In this document: positions 13,196-24,547 of the stretch, one piece after another | Layout: every line of letters begins with the position of its first letter | Numbering within the stretch: the stretch's first letter is position 1 | From: Sympetrum striolatum | Taxonomy: Eukaryota; Arthropoda; Insecta; Odonata; Libellulidae | NCBI GenBank assembly: GCA_947579665.1 | Contig: OX388343.1 | Coordinates: forward strand, 98,399,657-98,463,656 | DNA length: 64,000 nucleotides | Direction of reading: 5' to 3' | The notes under the pieces: model-generated | Database searches by the model: none | Told to the model about the DNA's origin: nothing | Seen by the model: the letters and a program-made list of their open reading frames with translations, nothing else | Program-made: the position numbers and the translations under genes

Positions 13196-13457
13196 AAGGG
13201 CTCCAAATAGCCGTTGTTTGCGTACAACCCGTCGTGCGGAAGTAACCCCTAACCATGGGGTTTAAGGTTAGCAAAAACTAAGTTATTGTAAGCGTATAAT
13301 CTCAGTTCTCATTTTCTCCCGAAGATGGATGATTTCTCCGAAATGCGTATCGAGATAATAAGCTCACAATAGCTTAATTTCGGTTAACCTCAACCCCCAT
13401 GGTCAGGGTACTTCCGCACGACGGATTGTACGCAAACAACGGCTATTTGGAGCTCTT
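13196..13457. mobile_element. 262-bp foldback miniature element flanked by TTAA
   Basis: The two halves are inverted copies of each other. The left end reads AAGGGCTCCAAATAGCCG and the right end is the reverse complement of AAGAGCTCCAAATAGCCG. The inversion continues inward for roughly 105-110 bp per arm with scattered mismatches, through shared blocks such as TTTGCGTACAA, CGTCGTGCGGAAGTA and ATTGTAAGC/ATTGTGAGC, leaving a loop of about 40 nt around 13327. TTAA lies immediately outside both ends (13192-13195 and 13458-13461). A TTAA duplication is the hallmark of piggyBac-type insertion, but the tip is not the canonical CCC, so superfamily assignment is tentative. There is no coding capacity. 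Confidence 0.75.
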
Positions 13458-13519
13458 TTAATAGTTAATAACACAGCCGATTTCCTTTTAGTTATTGAAT
13501 TCATGGCAAACTATGATTA

Positions 13520-13622
13520 ATCCCAAGGAAAAAGGGAAATGAAAAAAGTCTTACTGGGGCAGGAATGGAACCCGGGATCTTCCTCTAACCGGGAGGCTGC
13601 CTTAACCACTAGGATACTGAGA
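13520..13622 (-). mobile_element. tRNA-derived SINE, left (minus) copy, 3'-truncated
   Basis: Read on the minus strand it begins near GTATCCTAGTGGTTAAGGC, which resembles a tRNA D-arm with an A box. It continues with CAGCCTCCCGG and then GGTTCCATTCC, a close match to the pol III B box GGTTCRANTCC, followed by the family body ACTTTTTTCAT and CCTTGGGATTA. The cloverleaf is not complete enough to be a functional tRNA. It ends soon after CCTTGGGATTA, where the plus copy runs on for another 70 bp. Confidence 0.75.
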
Positions 13623-13669
13623 CAGAACATTTCAACAAGCCGTTTTGGGAACCTTGTGAGTCCTTGCGC

Positions 13670-13824
13670 ACAAAGTTCCCAAAACGGCACAAACCCCCGG
13701 CAACGGCACTAAACCCCGGGTTCGATTCCCGGCCCAGTCAGACTTTTTTCATGTCCGTTTATCCTTGGGATTATTCCTGGATGCACGCCCTTATGTGCAA
13801 TTTACCCTTACCCATTCCTTTGTG
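13670..13824 (+). mobile_element. tRNA-derived SINE, right (plus) copy with complete 3' body
   Basis: The B box GGTTCGATTCC is at 13719-13729. The tRNA head upstream of it is diverged and lacks the clear A box of the neighbouring copy. The body runs through GACTTTTTTCATGTCC, CCTTGGGATTATTCC and ACGCCCTTATGTGCA to a pyrimidine-rich end, ACCCTTACCCATTCC. The same body occurs at 20251-20385, which defines a family. Confidence 0.75.
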
Positions 13825-15966
13825 AAACTATGGTTAAAAAAACGTATTTAATAGGGAATCGAACCACGACAAGAAACTCAACGTTTTTTAAAATGATGCA
13901 ATATCTTTCTAACATACACTTTTACAGATGCATCATATCCTTGCATCAGCTTTCCTTAGAGAAACGAGGAAAGTAGCTGTTTTCGATGTGCAAAATCATC
14001 TGAGACTGAAAAATGTCTAGAATGAGGAAGGATATGATGTCTTTATGAAGTCCAATTCTCAGTAAACATTCAGATAAAAAAGCGAGATAGTAAATCCGCG
14101 GTTGAAATTAATTCCTGTAACGATGGTTATAAATAAACACAGCTCATGTGAAGCAAATATTACAACATTTGGGATACCGTATTGACGATCACAAAGGCGA
14201 AATTAGCCGCTTATTGATCGGTCCGTAATTGCTATCAGAATAGCGAAGATGACCTTTCCTTATTTGCCAATTGCTACGTCACCGCCAAAATCGCGCACCT
14301 TATGTCAACACGAGCTCTCGTCACTTCCAAGCGATCCTTCATAACATCGTGATTACGTCACGCCGAAATAAGAAGGGCGATCCATTAAATGCGGCGCACG
14401 AAACACTCAGCGTAATTAAACCGCCGATCGGCTCACGTGTAAGCAAAGCAAACAGAAAGCATAGGAGAGGGGCGTATCTCATATGGGGATACATTCATCT
14501 CGTTACAGATTTAGCGATTTAGCATCCTTCTGTTTCTTCGGGGAGGTCGGTGACGAAAATGTGTCCCTTTAAAAGATGTCGCAGCAGATGTCCTCCCACA
14601 CACACAAACAGAGAAAGAATCTCCAACAACCGCTGACTTCTCGAGTATAATTCATCTTAAGTGGTTTTGGCAAGTGTAAATACGGCGTTGAAGCTACACG
14701 AAATAAATACTCCTTTGCACTGCTTGTGTATTCCATCAACAAGTAATTAAAAATAAAAATAAGGTAAAATTAAAATAAAGATTGAAAATTCAGCGTTCGT
14801 AAATTTAGAAAAAGGTCGTGATAAACCTTGACTAATACAATCCAAATGTAAATGTTGGCCAAACCCACGGCTCGCAATTTAACCAATTTAGCGACCATTC
14901 AGCAATTTATTTCTTAAAAGTGTCGCTAAATTTCCTACGCTTTTAGACTGAAGAGTGAATGTGAACATTTTTATAGAAACTTACCAAAATTTGTAAACAA
15001 TACAATCACTTTACACATCGTTATGACAAAAATTAAACTAATGACTTCCGATGAATTATGAATGGTCACAATAATTACTAGACACTTTCCAACAAAAAGA
15101 ATTACTTGGCACGACCGGTTGGCGTAAACAAAAGTCAACATCAGCTATAAATCGTATGATATTGTTGATCTAGAAATCGCAAAAGTTCCTATTGCAAAGT
15201 GAAAGATGTTTACGTCAAAGTCTCTTACGCTAAAATAAGTTCATACAAACTATTAATTATTTGATCTCCCCTTATCTTATGTTTATAGATAGAAAATAAA
15301 CAAATGAGAAAACATTTTAAATGTATTATTATTTCAGCATATACTTGCAGCGATAATTTCTTTCGACCAAATATCTTAACTAGTTTTACGAAACTTCCTT
15401 CCGAATAAATATAACTTACAAACAAAAATCAATTAAAGAAAATTAACTGAACGCACTGAGTGAGCTCTTCCGCTAATTAATACAAGAACTACTCACTTTT
15501 ATTGATTCGCAAAAGAAGCAATAACAATCGTTAATGAGCTTATACTTGAAAGTAAGACGAAAATACTAATTATAATCAAATTGTATCTTACATAGTACCT
15601 CATTATTTTAAACGCAACGTCTTCACTATGCATTATGTAAGTAAGCATCGCGATGAAACCACAATCAATTAAGTGATTAGCGTATCTTTCCACGAAGCAA
15701 GTAATACATAACGGTAAGCACCAGCAATGATAATTGAAATGTTAACACTCTTTTGTAATTCCTTACGCGCACAGTGAAGGAGGGAGCATTTATAATTCAC
15801 ACAAAGTAACAAACGACATTATTAAGAGATTAACCAGCATCTATCAAATTACTATTATTTTGCGATAGCATGTAAAAAGTACCATTAATTTTATTAAAAC
15901 GAATTCGGTAAATAAAATCATGCCACTGAGATCACAATGCGTGAGAAGTAATGGATGATATAATTA

Positions 15967-15974
15967 TGACGTCA
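15967..15974. promoter_or_regulatory. Perfect CRE/ATF palindrome TGACGTCA (pair, first)
   Basis: An exact CREB/ATF palindrome that lies in AT-rich sequence rather than in an islet. A second exact copy begins 56 bp downstream. The function is inferred only from the motif. Confidence 0.35.
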
Positions 15975-16022
15975 TAAAGCAAATAAAACATTCGCAATCT
16001 TGACACACTAACGCAAGGAAAC

Positions 16023-16030
16023 TGACGTCA
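16023..16030. promoter_or_regulatory. Perfect CRE/ATF palindrome TGACGTCA (pair, second)
   Basis: The second of two exact palindromes spaced 56 bp start to start, roughly five helical turns. That spacing would put both on the same face of the DNA. The function is inferred. Confidence 0.35.
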
Positions 16031-18123
16031 TATTACGAAACGAACTAATTTCATTGGACACCCACCGAATACTACTACAATCATGGCGATGAAATCCAGT
16101 CGGGCGAAATAACCTAAGCGTTGTAGAGAACAGCAATAAATGAGAAAATTTGCCGTTTTATCAATGTTCAAGGATAGATAAGAGAGAGAGAACATGACAG
16201 ATAGAACCTCATAAGAGATAAAGGAGAAAATTAACCAGCGATGCTGCGGTTTTCGCTCATAAGATAAGCACGAGCGTCGATGAATACTCAATCTAAATCA
16301 TTCCATGAAAACGTGCACCTGTAGGGAAAAGTTTCCTTAATGGACTATAATTTGGCGCAAACACGAAAAATCACGTTCGAGTCCAAATAATTCAATTCAT
16401 TAGCGACTCTAAGAGAATGGGAAGACCACAGACAGTTTATAAATCGACGTTTTATAAGCTCAACTTTGTAAGACATATCTTTTAAAGTAAACTTTGAACC
16501 AAGCCAAGCAAAACTAAAGCCACTAAAAATATCATTCAAATTAGAGATGAAGTGTGGGAAAATATCATATTAATATAACATTAAACAAAGCTGTGTAATT
16601 ATACAAATTGCAAATAAAATAAGTTCCGATCGTTATTTCAGGCTCTCGAGAATTTCTATCTGGACCCGGTTAATTGAAATAATACTGATAGAGGATACTT
16701 TCGTTGAAAAAATTTCCTTTGAAGTTTGCGTGAAAGGGATTAATTCAAGTAAGTTTCCCCGTTTCCAATAAAGAAATCTGAATTGAAGAATATGTTTGCG
16801 TTTGAAATCGTTTACATTCTATTGGCAAAGCATACGATGACTTGTGGTATTATAAATGCGTTCTTGAGCAATGGGATTTACACCAAGAAATAACAAAGAT
16901 GTTTTTGGCAGCGTAGTATTAAAATTATTATAAAAAATATACTTATATTTATTTCAGCAGCCAAAGCGGTATTTGTCCACTTTTTGTTTGTACAGTTAAC
17001 AGATACGGCAGTGGTTAAGCAGCATATCAGAGACCTTTTTCACGAACAAAAAAGCATTTCATAGACTGACTTCGATATCCTCGAAATTTACTTTCGACCT
17101 AAAGGTCTCGGCTTCGATAACGTCAGCCGAGAGGGTTCGAATGAGCAAATGCATAAATTGGATCGCCGAACGCCTTCAACGCTGAATTTAATTAACGATA
17201 CCGTCGTCAAAGTGAATACGTTCACGCAGCTTTCCACCGACGGCCTTCGCAAAACAAGAGACGGACATATTCAATCGAAATGAGCGGTGGCAGCCATTTC
17301 CTGTTGTGTCAATTGCATGCGATGGATCCAAAGGGGAAGTTGCACACGCGTCTCAAATAGAGCGATTAGAAAAATAAGTGCATACAATCCACACGAGACG
17401 CAAGGATCATCCGTTGCATAATAATTTTGTGACAAATCGTTCCTTAACCCACGAAAATAATTTATTTACACGCCGATCTTCGAGATGATACTCTAAAATA
17501 CACAAACATTTAAAATAGTGAAACGTTTGACACATTCATTGGAGGATAAATGGAACACAAAACTTTTTAACACCCAACCACGGATTTATTCATGAAGTAT
17601 GATATTGTACTAACAACAGTGAAACTATTTCAGAAGAGATTTCGATGAAATATACATACGCATAACTGAAGTAAGGCTAGGAATCTTGAAACGCTTTCGC
17701 GAGGAGATTGAATATAACCCACACAGAAAATTTACTGTCGTCAGACATTAATATACGTCTGTGTCTGACATTTAAAATGGGTCCAGAAAAGGTGGTCAGT
17801 ATCGCGGGAGACTGAAGACCTCGCCGCCTTCGAAACCCACGCGAAAATTATGCAGTGCACATAGGAGGATAAGACAAATGGCTGCAGAGAATGGCGTATG
17901 AAAGAGGTTGAGGTAAGTTCTTAATTCGGCGGTTACGTCACACCGAAGCGGGTCAAACTCCTCGGAGGCAGTTCTGCGCCACTTGGCTTAGCTACACCTG
18001 CCTCAAATATCTCTAAACTTTATTTTCGCCTCTAATTCTCGTCCCGCAAACTTCCACGCTCTGTTAAGCCACTTCTTTTCGTCCGCCCTCACAGAAGAGA
18101 CATCAGATTCGCGAAAATCACAT

Positions 18124-18131
18124 TGACGTCA
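18124..18131. promoter_or_regulatory. Perfect CRE/ATF palindrome TGACGTCA
   Basis: An exact palindrome followed directly by CGTAAT, which makes a second half-site-like ACGTAA. It lies in a CpG-richer islet. The function is inferred. Confidence 0.3.
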
Positions 18132-20250
18132 CGTAATCCCGATGTCCAACAAAAACAGTTTGTTTGGAAAATACAAATTGAGTTAGGCGAGGCGTTGGAG
18201 TGAGAGGATGGAAAAGAAAATTAAGTGTTACCAATTATACAAGTGCGGTGAGGCTTTTATTAACGAATGTAAAATAATTATGAGAATTACGACCTCAATC
18301 CAATTAACGTCGCACCCGTTATTATAATTTAAGCTAAGTAAAAACCAAATGTACAAATAATTAAGAATACCTGAGACTCCGACATATTGTATTAACTACG
18401 ACTCTTGAACAAATATTCTTAGCAAACATTCTACTTTGAGCGCTTGCAATAAATATCTTTAATGAAGGCGGAAAGGCCGTTTTGTCCGTACCATCGACGA
18501 ACCATTTTCAATTTAACGTAATAACGAAAAAGGCAACTCAACGAAACGGAGAAAAATTCCTGGAACAAGGCACGTAAACAAGGATCATAATAAGTATATC
18601 AGACTCAAACAGAAGAAAGTAATTTATGATCATTTATAGAAATAAATGTTTGATACAAGCAACGGAAGGATTCCTTAGTTCCCTCACGTTCTCTCATTAC
18701 GTTCTGAATTTCCCATTTCATTCACGCAACAACTTTAATTTGGCACAGATAATCCACAACATCTCTGACTCTGGAATTAGGGAAATATGAGAGTCACGAA
18801 ATGAAACCACTTAGCAAAATGATATACTGCCTCCGTTGCCACCCGTAAAAATACTGCAAACATTGCGAACACGAGATTTCCCCTTGATTAAGGCTATATT
18901 TTGGTCTCGAGGGCTGATGGGGATCGCTCGTAAACATCACAAGACGAAAATGGCTCAGACATGCTTTAACTTCAGTCTAGCTGTTGTTGTGAAGTAAGAG
19001 TGAGAAAGAAAAAATCCTCAGATATAAATAAACTCCGAAAAGAAGAAACAAATGCGTTTATTCTCCTTCCTTTACAGGCCGGGAAATCCACGTACACCAG
19101 GTTGGTTTCGAAAAGAAAGGGATGCTTCCTTCTCAGCATCAAAGCGATGTTGAGGACGATGTACACAAGCTAAATTTAGAGAAAAATGATAAATTTTGTA
19201 GGACAAATGATGAGAATTCTCTTTAGATAAACAGAAAAGAAGACATGCGAAGTTACATACGAATTTTATATCATTTCAACTGTAATGGTCAGAAAATAAA
19301 ATGAAAGTAAGTCTCTAAATTTGTGAAATCATTATTTCCTACACATTCAGTTGCATTGGAATTACAATATATTTCCTGTGTATCTCAAAGAGTAGATGGA
19401 AAAGGGGACAACTGTGATTACAATCTAGCTTCGTATGTCTACAAATTGCCAAAGAGGATGTCCGAAAATTTGAATGCATACCAAAGGCTGGCATGAATAT
19501 AACTGAGTGGAGGTTCTAATAAAGGCTAAACGGCATAAGATGGCTGGAGAAGTGATGTACGAAATATAAAATAAGCACATTTTATTTCAGCTAATAGCGC
19601 TGGTGATAAAAAAACGTTTTTTTAAATGAATGCCAAAAGATCGAAAACTACGATGAGATCATGGTTTTCACAACTACATTAACTAGTGTTTCAAGGAGTA
19701 AAAGATTCTTACAGATGAATGCAGTTTTCACGCTAGTAGTTGAGTTGTTCGCGAGTGAAAGAATAGTTAAAAATAACAATCACTCAGGCAAAGGAAAAGG
19801 AACCAGGAAAATTGAGGTTCACTTTCCTCATCTCCGAGAGAAACATGAACTCATTCACATTGAGTAACAAATTAGAAACGATTACTATGTATTCTACTGT
19901 GAGAAATTATATCTTATTGACATGCATTTAATTTTGCTTCATCTCTTTACTGCAGTAAGAAAATTGCCGATAAATCTTCGGATTGAATCAAAACACAACC
20001 ACAGATTACGAGATCAAAGATAATTTCAACTCAATAATTCAATTAATCGCTTTTTCAACGCAAATATATAACCCAACATTTGTGATCGGACGTTCTCAAT
20101 GAAGCAAGTTTCAACATAATGAATACCTAATGATGGAAACTAAGAATTAAGTCATGAATGATGCTCACAATTGCGAATTATTATCTTATCCCTCACTGAT
20201 TCCTTGACTATAATAAATATCGGAATTCAAATATAAAGATAAATATTCAT

Positions 20251-20385
20251 AAGGCAGCCTCCCGGATAGAGGAAGATTCCGGGTTCCATTCCCGGCCCAT
20301 TCAGACTTTTTTCAAGTCCGTTTAACCTTGGTATTTTTCACGCACGCACGGTGCGTGCCCTTATGTGCACTTTACCCTTTCCATG
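20251..20385 (+). mobile_element. tRNA-derived SINE, 5'-truncated solo copy
   Basis: It starts inside the tRNA-like head at AAGGCAGCCTCCCGG and has the B box GGTTCCATTCC at 20282-20292. It carries the family body GACTTTTTTCAAGTCC and CCCTTATGTGCACTTTACCC. A 9-bp direct repeat AATATTCAT flanks it (20242-20250 and 20386-20394), a plausible target-site duplication. It is most similar to the pair at 13.5-13.8 kb. A local GCACGCACGGTGCGTGC palindrome lies in its tail. Confidence 0.8.
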
Positions 20386-20394
20386 AATATTCAT

Positions 20395-22720
20395 TTCACA
20401 CGTATGCTCGAACTAAAAATCATAGTGCAAAAACAAGTAATTGATTTGATAATAGCTTTTAGGAAACATTACGCTTATTTTCGTTCTGCTAATTACAAAG
20501 AAGACACCTGTTTAAGGAATGGAACAATTTCAGCTCGAAACTATGCTGCTTCATTGTGTTGGGAAATACCAACGAATAGCTAATTGAAAAAATCACTAGT
20601 TTCAAAGAAATGGCAACATAAATGGTATTTTACTCACGTTACTGGCTTCAAACATGATTTCCTTTACACCTTACTTTCAACCAGCGGAAACTTACCTATA
20701 AAAACAGAAAGAAAGAAAATCAGTTAAAAACATAGGATATCAAACCCTATAACCATGCAAAAATTTATGATGTCAAGCATGCATGCATTCATTAATTAAA
20801 TATTAACGTAGCTACTCACTTTAAAATCACAAATTTTATGATAATTTAAGTTTTAACGATTATTGACACGCTGATAAAATCGATAATTCCATGAATAGGA
20901 TTCGGTAAGGAAAATGAAAAACGGGACCAACCTACTTCCATTGATGGCAAACGGATACCATCAATACCAGCGGGTTTCCAGCCCATTTTAGCACTTCCTC
21001 ATACATATCTCATAATTTATATAAAAACAGTCAAAACCCAAACAACGAGGGCACTTGTGTATGCAAATCCGAACGGAAATCGACTTTTACATGAAGTCAT
21101 TCGCGCATCCCAGCGAAAGACTTTCGAATGAGATCACGATCGAAAAAGTCGCATTACTTCAGCGGAGTTCGAACCCCCGACCTCTTTCTCAAAAGCCGTC
21201 ACGCAACTTCTGCATAAAGCATTCGAACGAAGTGGATAAAACGTCGCATTCCCTGACAATGCCATGGGTCGATGAGGCCTTCGTCTTGGCCTTCCTCGAG
21301 GACATCCCTTAACATTCTCTCTCTGCCGCGAATTTTCATACCCACTTTAGTCAACTTCCCTTTAACAAACACGCCCATGTCTTTTACGTTTCATCCCATC
21401 ATAACATTACTCCAGGAATCTCTTTCGGTAAGAGAGTCTAAAAAATGAAACACAGGAAGGATGCACTGAAAATATCGAACGGAATGAATAACAAAAATCG
21501 ATTGAACTAAAATGGATGAAAGAAGCGATAATGCATAAATTCCTGTTTTTTAATCGATTCCGGCATTTGGTCAAGCTCATCAAGAGCCCTGATTGGCAGA
21601 AAAGAATGTATAAAATGAAAGTGATCAAATAGAATTGTCAATTGTAAACATCGTTTTAGAACAATTAATTGTCCAAAAATAACTTTCGTAATACTGCGAC
21701 TAAAGTTCGATCAAATACTAAGTTGGATATTAAATATTTGTTACATGGCTTTTACGAAAGATATTTAATTCAAGAACTGTTTGTGGAAGCAACGAAAGCA
21801 TTTTCTATATTATTAACCAGTCTAAGTTACATTTATTATACAAAATCGCATTAACAAATCCTTCCTTCAGAAAGAAATTAGATTTTTCGAATAATAATAT
21901 TAAAAATGTAATAACTAAAGAGGGAGATTTTAAAGGATTCAATCCTTTTCGTGACAGTCTAACTTCTTTATTTGAGGATAAGAACATAGACTCTTTCAAT
22001 GCAAGAATACAAATGGACGATGCACTGACGACTATTACACCCGTGGCTTAATAAACAGCCCTTGCATCCGTGGCCGTCAATCATTCTCCATTACTAACGT
22101 TTTCACTGAGCCCACTCAAGCGATAGTTCATCACCTACTTCGCCTCTCATATCTTTAACCCTTCAACTCCTTTCCAATCCGCGGCCCTTTTCTTTTTTGC
22201 GTCGATTTCAAGTACGAAATTCTTCGAGGCAGACGTCACGCCAAGTGGAAGCCTTTCTCTGCCCGAAGGACTCAAGTGGGCGTCGAAAAGAGGTGAGAAA
22301 GGGTCTGAAGGAATGTGAAATCGGTGGTATTTACACCGCTCATGAAATCGAGCAACCATAAAGGGTGATGCGAGGTGACTAGCCATTGAGAGAAATTTCG
22401 CTCCTCAAACACATGGGACATCCGGCAAGGGAAATAAATAAAATATATAAAAGCCCGCTCGGGCTTAAATATAGAAATGATGCATACTCAGTAGAAATGA
22501 AATGAAGTTCTTGTTTTTCATCAGTAATTAGAGGCACCGATCTTAATTAGGATTTCATTTAAAATACTGGCAATTCTCTCGGCAGAAAAAAATTCTTCGG
22601 ATATCCCATTCGGATCCTATCTTTGAGGCAAAAATTAATTAATGGCAAACCAACTTGGACGAATGACAAATTATATCACCTTGATGTTTGCAAATTAAGT
22701 TGAGAAAAGTCCTCACTATT
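20395..22720. other. Non-coding DNA, nothing recognised
   Basis: AT-rich DNA with short CpG-richer patches near 21050-21310 and 22130-22330. The plus frame 21055-21312 (85 codons) has no recognisable domain. No RNA genes or repeats were seen. Confidence 0.5.
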
Positions 22721-22728
22721 CTCTAACG

Positions 22729-23010
22729 CAATGGTTCCCAACCTTATTTTAATCTCGACCCTTTTACATTCCTTAAAAATGTTCGCGACCCCCTAATCAT
22801 ATCCACCATATTTGACCAATAAAACAAAAAATGAGGGGTTCGACAAAATATATTTGAAAAATATTTAGAGCATGTTCATGATATTTTTATTAAGTATTAA
22901 TTATATTATTGATTACTGTGATATTGAGAAATATTCATTAAAAGTGTTATAATTCCTATGAAGGGCGCCTCTCTAAAAAGCCAAGACGATCCACCGGTTG
23001 GAAACCGGTG
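22729..23010. mobile_element. hAT-type miniature element, 282 bp
   Basis: The terminal inverted repeats read CAATGGTTCCCAACC at the left and the reverse complement of CACCGGTTTCCAACC at the right, typical hAT ends (CA...TG). They are flanked by an 8-bp duplication, CTCTAACG (22721-22728) and CTCTAGCG (23011-23018), with one mismatch. The interior is AT-rich and has no transposase, so it is non-autonomous. The internal GACCCTTTTACAT and CGACCCCCT blocks are typical of hAT-derived repeats in many animals. Confidence 0.85.
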
Positions 23011-23257
23011 CTCTAGCGTAAGAGCAAAAATTAATACAACTAACAGCCATCTTCATTCGACTTCTGTATCCTAGTAGATACTGAACTTAAGTTCCTTGGA
23101 TTGTAATCATATGCAATTATATTCTTGGAGAGATTTATCAAGGTCGACCAGGTAATAATGTTTTCAAAATGAAATATAAAAGCGAAATTTAAAGATTCAA
23201 ATACGACTGGGTTTCACTACAAAACAATCTTTATCAGGGAAGTCGTAAATAAAGTTC

Positions 23258-23996
23258 GGTTAATGGTAGCTGAGCTGGGTTTTCACCGTTACTTTTTTTC
23301 AGGTAGAAATTTCGAGGGTCACCATCCTAATCCGGACCCTTAGCTGGGCTTCCAAGCTCGGAAGCGCCCGGCCGCCACAGTAGGGGGTATGAAAAAAAAC
23401 TGCCAGCGTGGAATACGATTTAAAAAGTTATAAAATATTCAAATGAGCAACTATTTATTATCTTCGTTGTCTCACTCGTCCTAAGAGACATACAAGCGTC
23501 TTTTGATCGACGTTCTACGATGAAAATTAAGATATTTCGTGATTTTGCAAGAAATTACCCGTTTACAACCGGCAATTTTGCTCAGTCAGATAGGCGGGTG
23601 TTTTAAATATCTCAACAGGGGTTCGGTTGGGTTGGGGGGAGGATTTCTAGATTTTTTATAGAAATCCCTCCCCCCTCCCCCAACCCAACGGCAACGTTGC
23701 CGTCTGTAAACGGGTAATTTCTTGCAAAATCACGAAAAATCTTAATTTTCATCGTAGAAGGTCGATCAAAAGTCGCTTGTATATCTCTTAGGACGAGTGA
23801 GACGACGAAGATAATAAATTGTTGCTCATTTAAATTGTTTATAGCTTTTTAAATCGTATTCCACGCTGTCAGTTTTTTTATGGTCTCCCCTACTGCGGCT
23901 CCCGAGCTGAGGTAAATGTCCGGATTAGGAGGGCGACCCTCGAAATTTTTACCTGAAAAAAGTAACTGTAAAAACCCCGCTCAGCTACCATTAACC
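23258..23996. mobile_element. 739-bp giant hairpin (foldback) element F1
   Basis: Almost the whole element is one inverted repeat. The tips are perfect over 18 bp: GGTTAATGGTAGCTGAGC at the left and its reverse complement at the right. The left arm is 23258-23649 and the right arm 23659-23996, around a short AT-rich loop. Arm blocks in order include TTTTTTCAGGTA, TCCTAATCCGGA, TGGAATACGATTTAAAAAG, TTATTATCTTCGT, GATCGACGTTCTACGATG (one mismatch in the right arm), TTTCGTGATTTTGC and GTTGGGTTGGGGGGAGG. The left arm carries roughly 50 bp that the right arm lacks. A candidate 8-bp duplication flanks it: TAAAGTTC before 23258 and CAAAGTTC before 24005. It has no coding capacity. Half of the same element lies at 37398-37768. 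I do not recognise the family. Confidence 0.8.
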
Positions 23997-24004
23997 CAAA
24001 GTTC

Positions 24005-24547
24005 TAATGAAACAATTCAAGAGAAAATTAAGACAAAAATCTTCGACACGTGAAAAATAAGTACATACTTCATAAAAAAAACTTGAAAAGGAAGAGACAT
24101 CGGCTATGAGTTGAATCCTTTCGCAACCGATAAAATAATCAATGTCCAATTGCTAAACTATATGGATATAATATTGACCTCATCTATCTAATCAAGCTCA
24201 AGGGTACCAATCAGCGACATTTATCGGATACAATAAAGCATTGAGGACTTCCTTCCGAAGGTTAGTCAGGGCGTGGGAAAATCGGCAGTTGATTCGAGCC
24301 AAACGAGATTTTAAATCAATGAAGCCCCAACTGCACCACCGATTTCAAAATTATACACACAAACGCAACATGTCTATCGACACTTTCGCAAATGTTCCTA
24401 GATCTTATTAAAAATACAGCAACGACGATTGAGCTACACTGTCTAAGACAGTTTCGTGGAATTTAGTAAACAACTAGTATATAAAACAGTTTACAGCAAT
24501 ACTAACAATATCATAACATTTATAAAACGGTAGAAAAGGTATATTAA
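24005..24547. other. Non-coding DNA, nothing recognised
   Basis: AT-rich unique sequence between the giant hairpin element and the LINE-like tail. It has no open frame, terminal repeat or RNA gene. Confidence 0.5.

Larger units (their letters stand above)
13508..13836. mobile_element. Inverted SINE composite with its own target-site duplication
   Basis: A minus-oriented tRNA-SINE copy (13520-13622) and a plus-oriented copy (about 13670-13824) sit head to head. Between them is a hairpin with the stem CCGTTTTGGGAAC / GTTCCCAAAACGG. The composite is flanked by AAACTATGATTA (13508-13519) and AAACTATGGTTA (13825-13836), an 11-of-12 match. That suggests it inserted as one unit rather than as two separate SINEs. 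The two outer parts share ACTTTTTTCAT and CCTTGGGATTA in opposite orientations. Confidence 0.7.
13837..20250. other. 6.4 kb unique DNA with CpG-rich islets and CRE sites
   Basis: The GC- and CpG-richer islets are about 14190-14600, 17090-17360 and 17800-18180. AT-rich DNA separates them. Three perfect TGACGTCA sites (15967, 16023, 18124) and TTACGTCA variants (near 14353 and 17934) fall here. The islet at 17.1 kb mixes TAATTAA-type homeodomain cores with CpG-rich blocks, as enhancers often do, but that is only suggestive. Open frames are under 90 codons and look random. No terminal repeats were found. Confidence 0.45.

Noticed and set aside
13695..13745. Possible tRNA gene (GGTTCGATTCC plus CCCGG stem)
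   Set aside because: Only the T-arm-like part is present. There is no acceptor stem or anticodon arm, and the same body recurs at 13.5 and 20.3 kb, so it is a SINE head.
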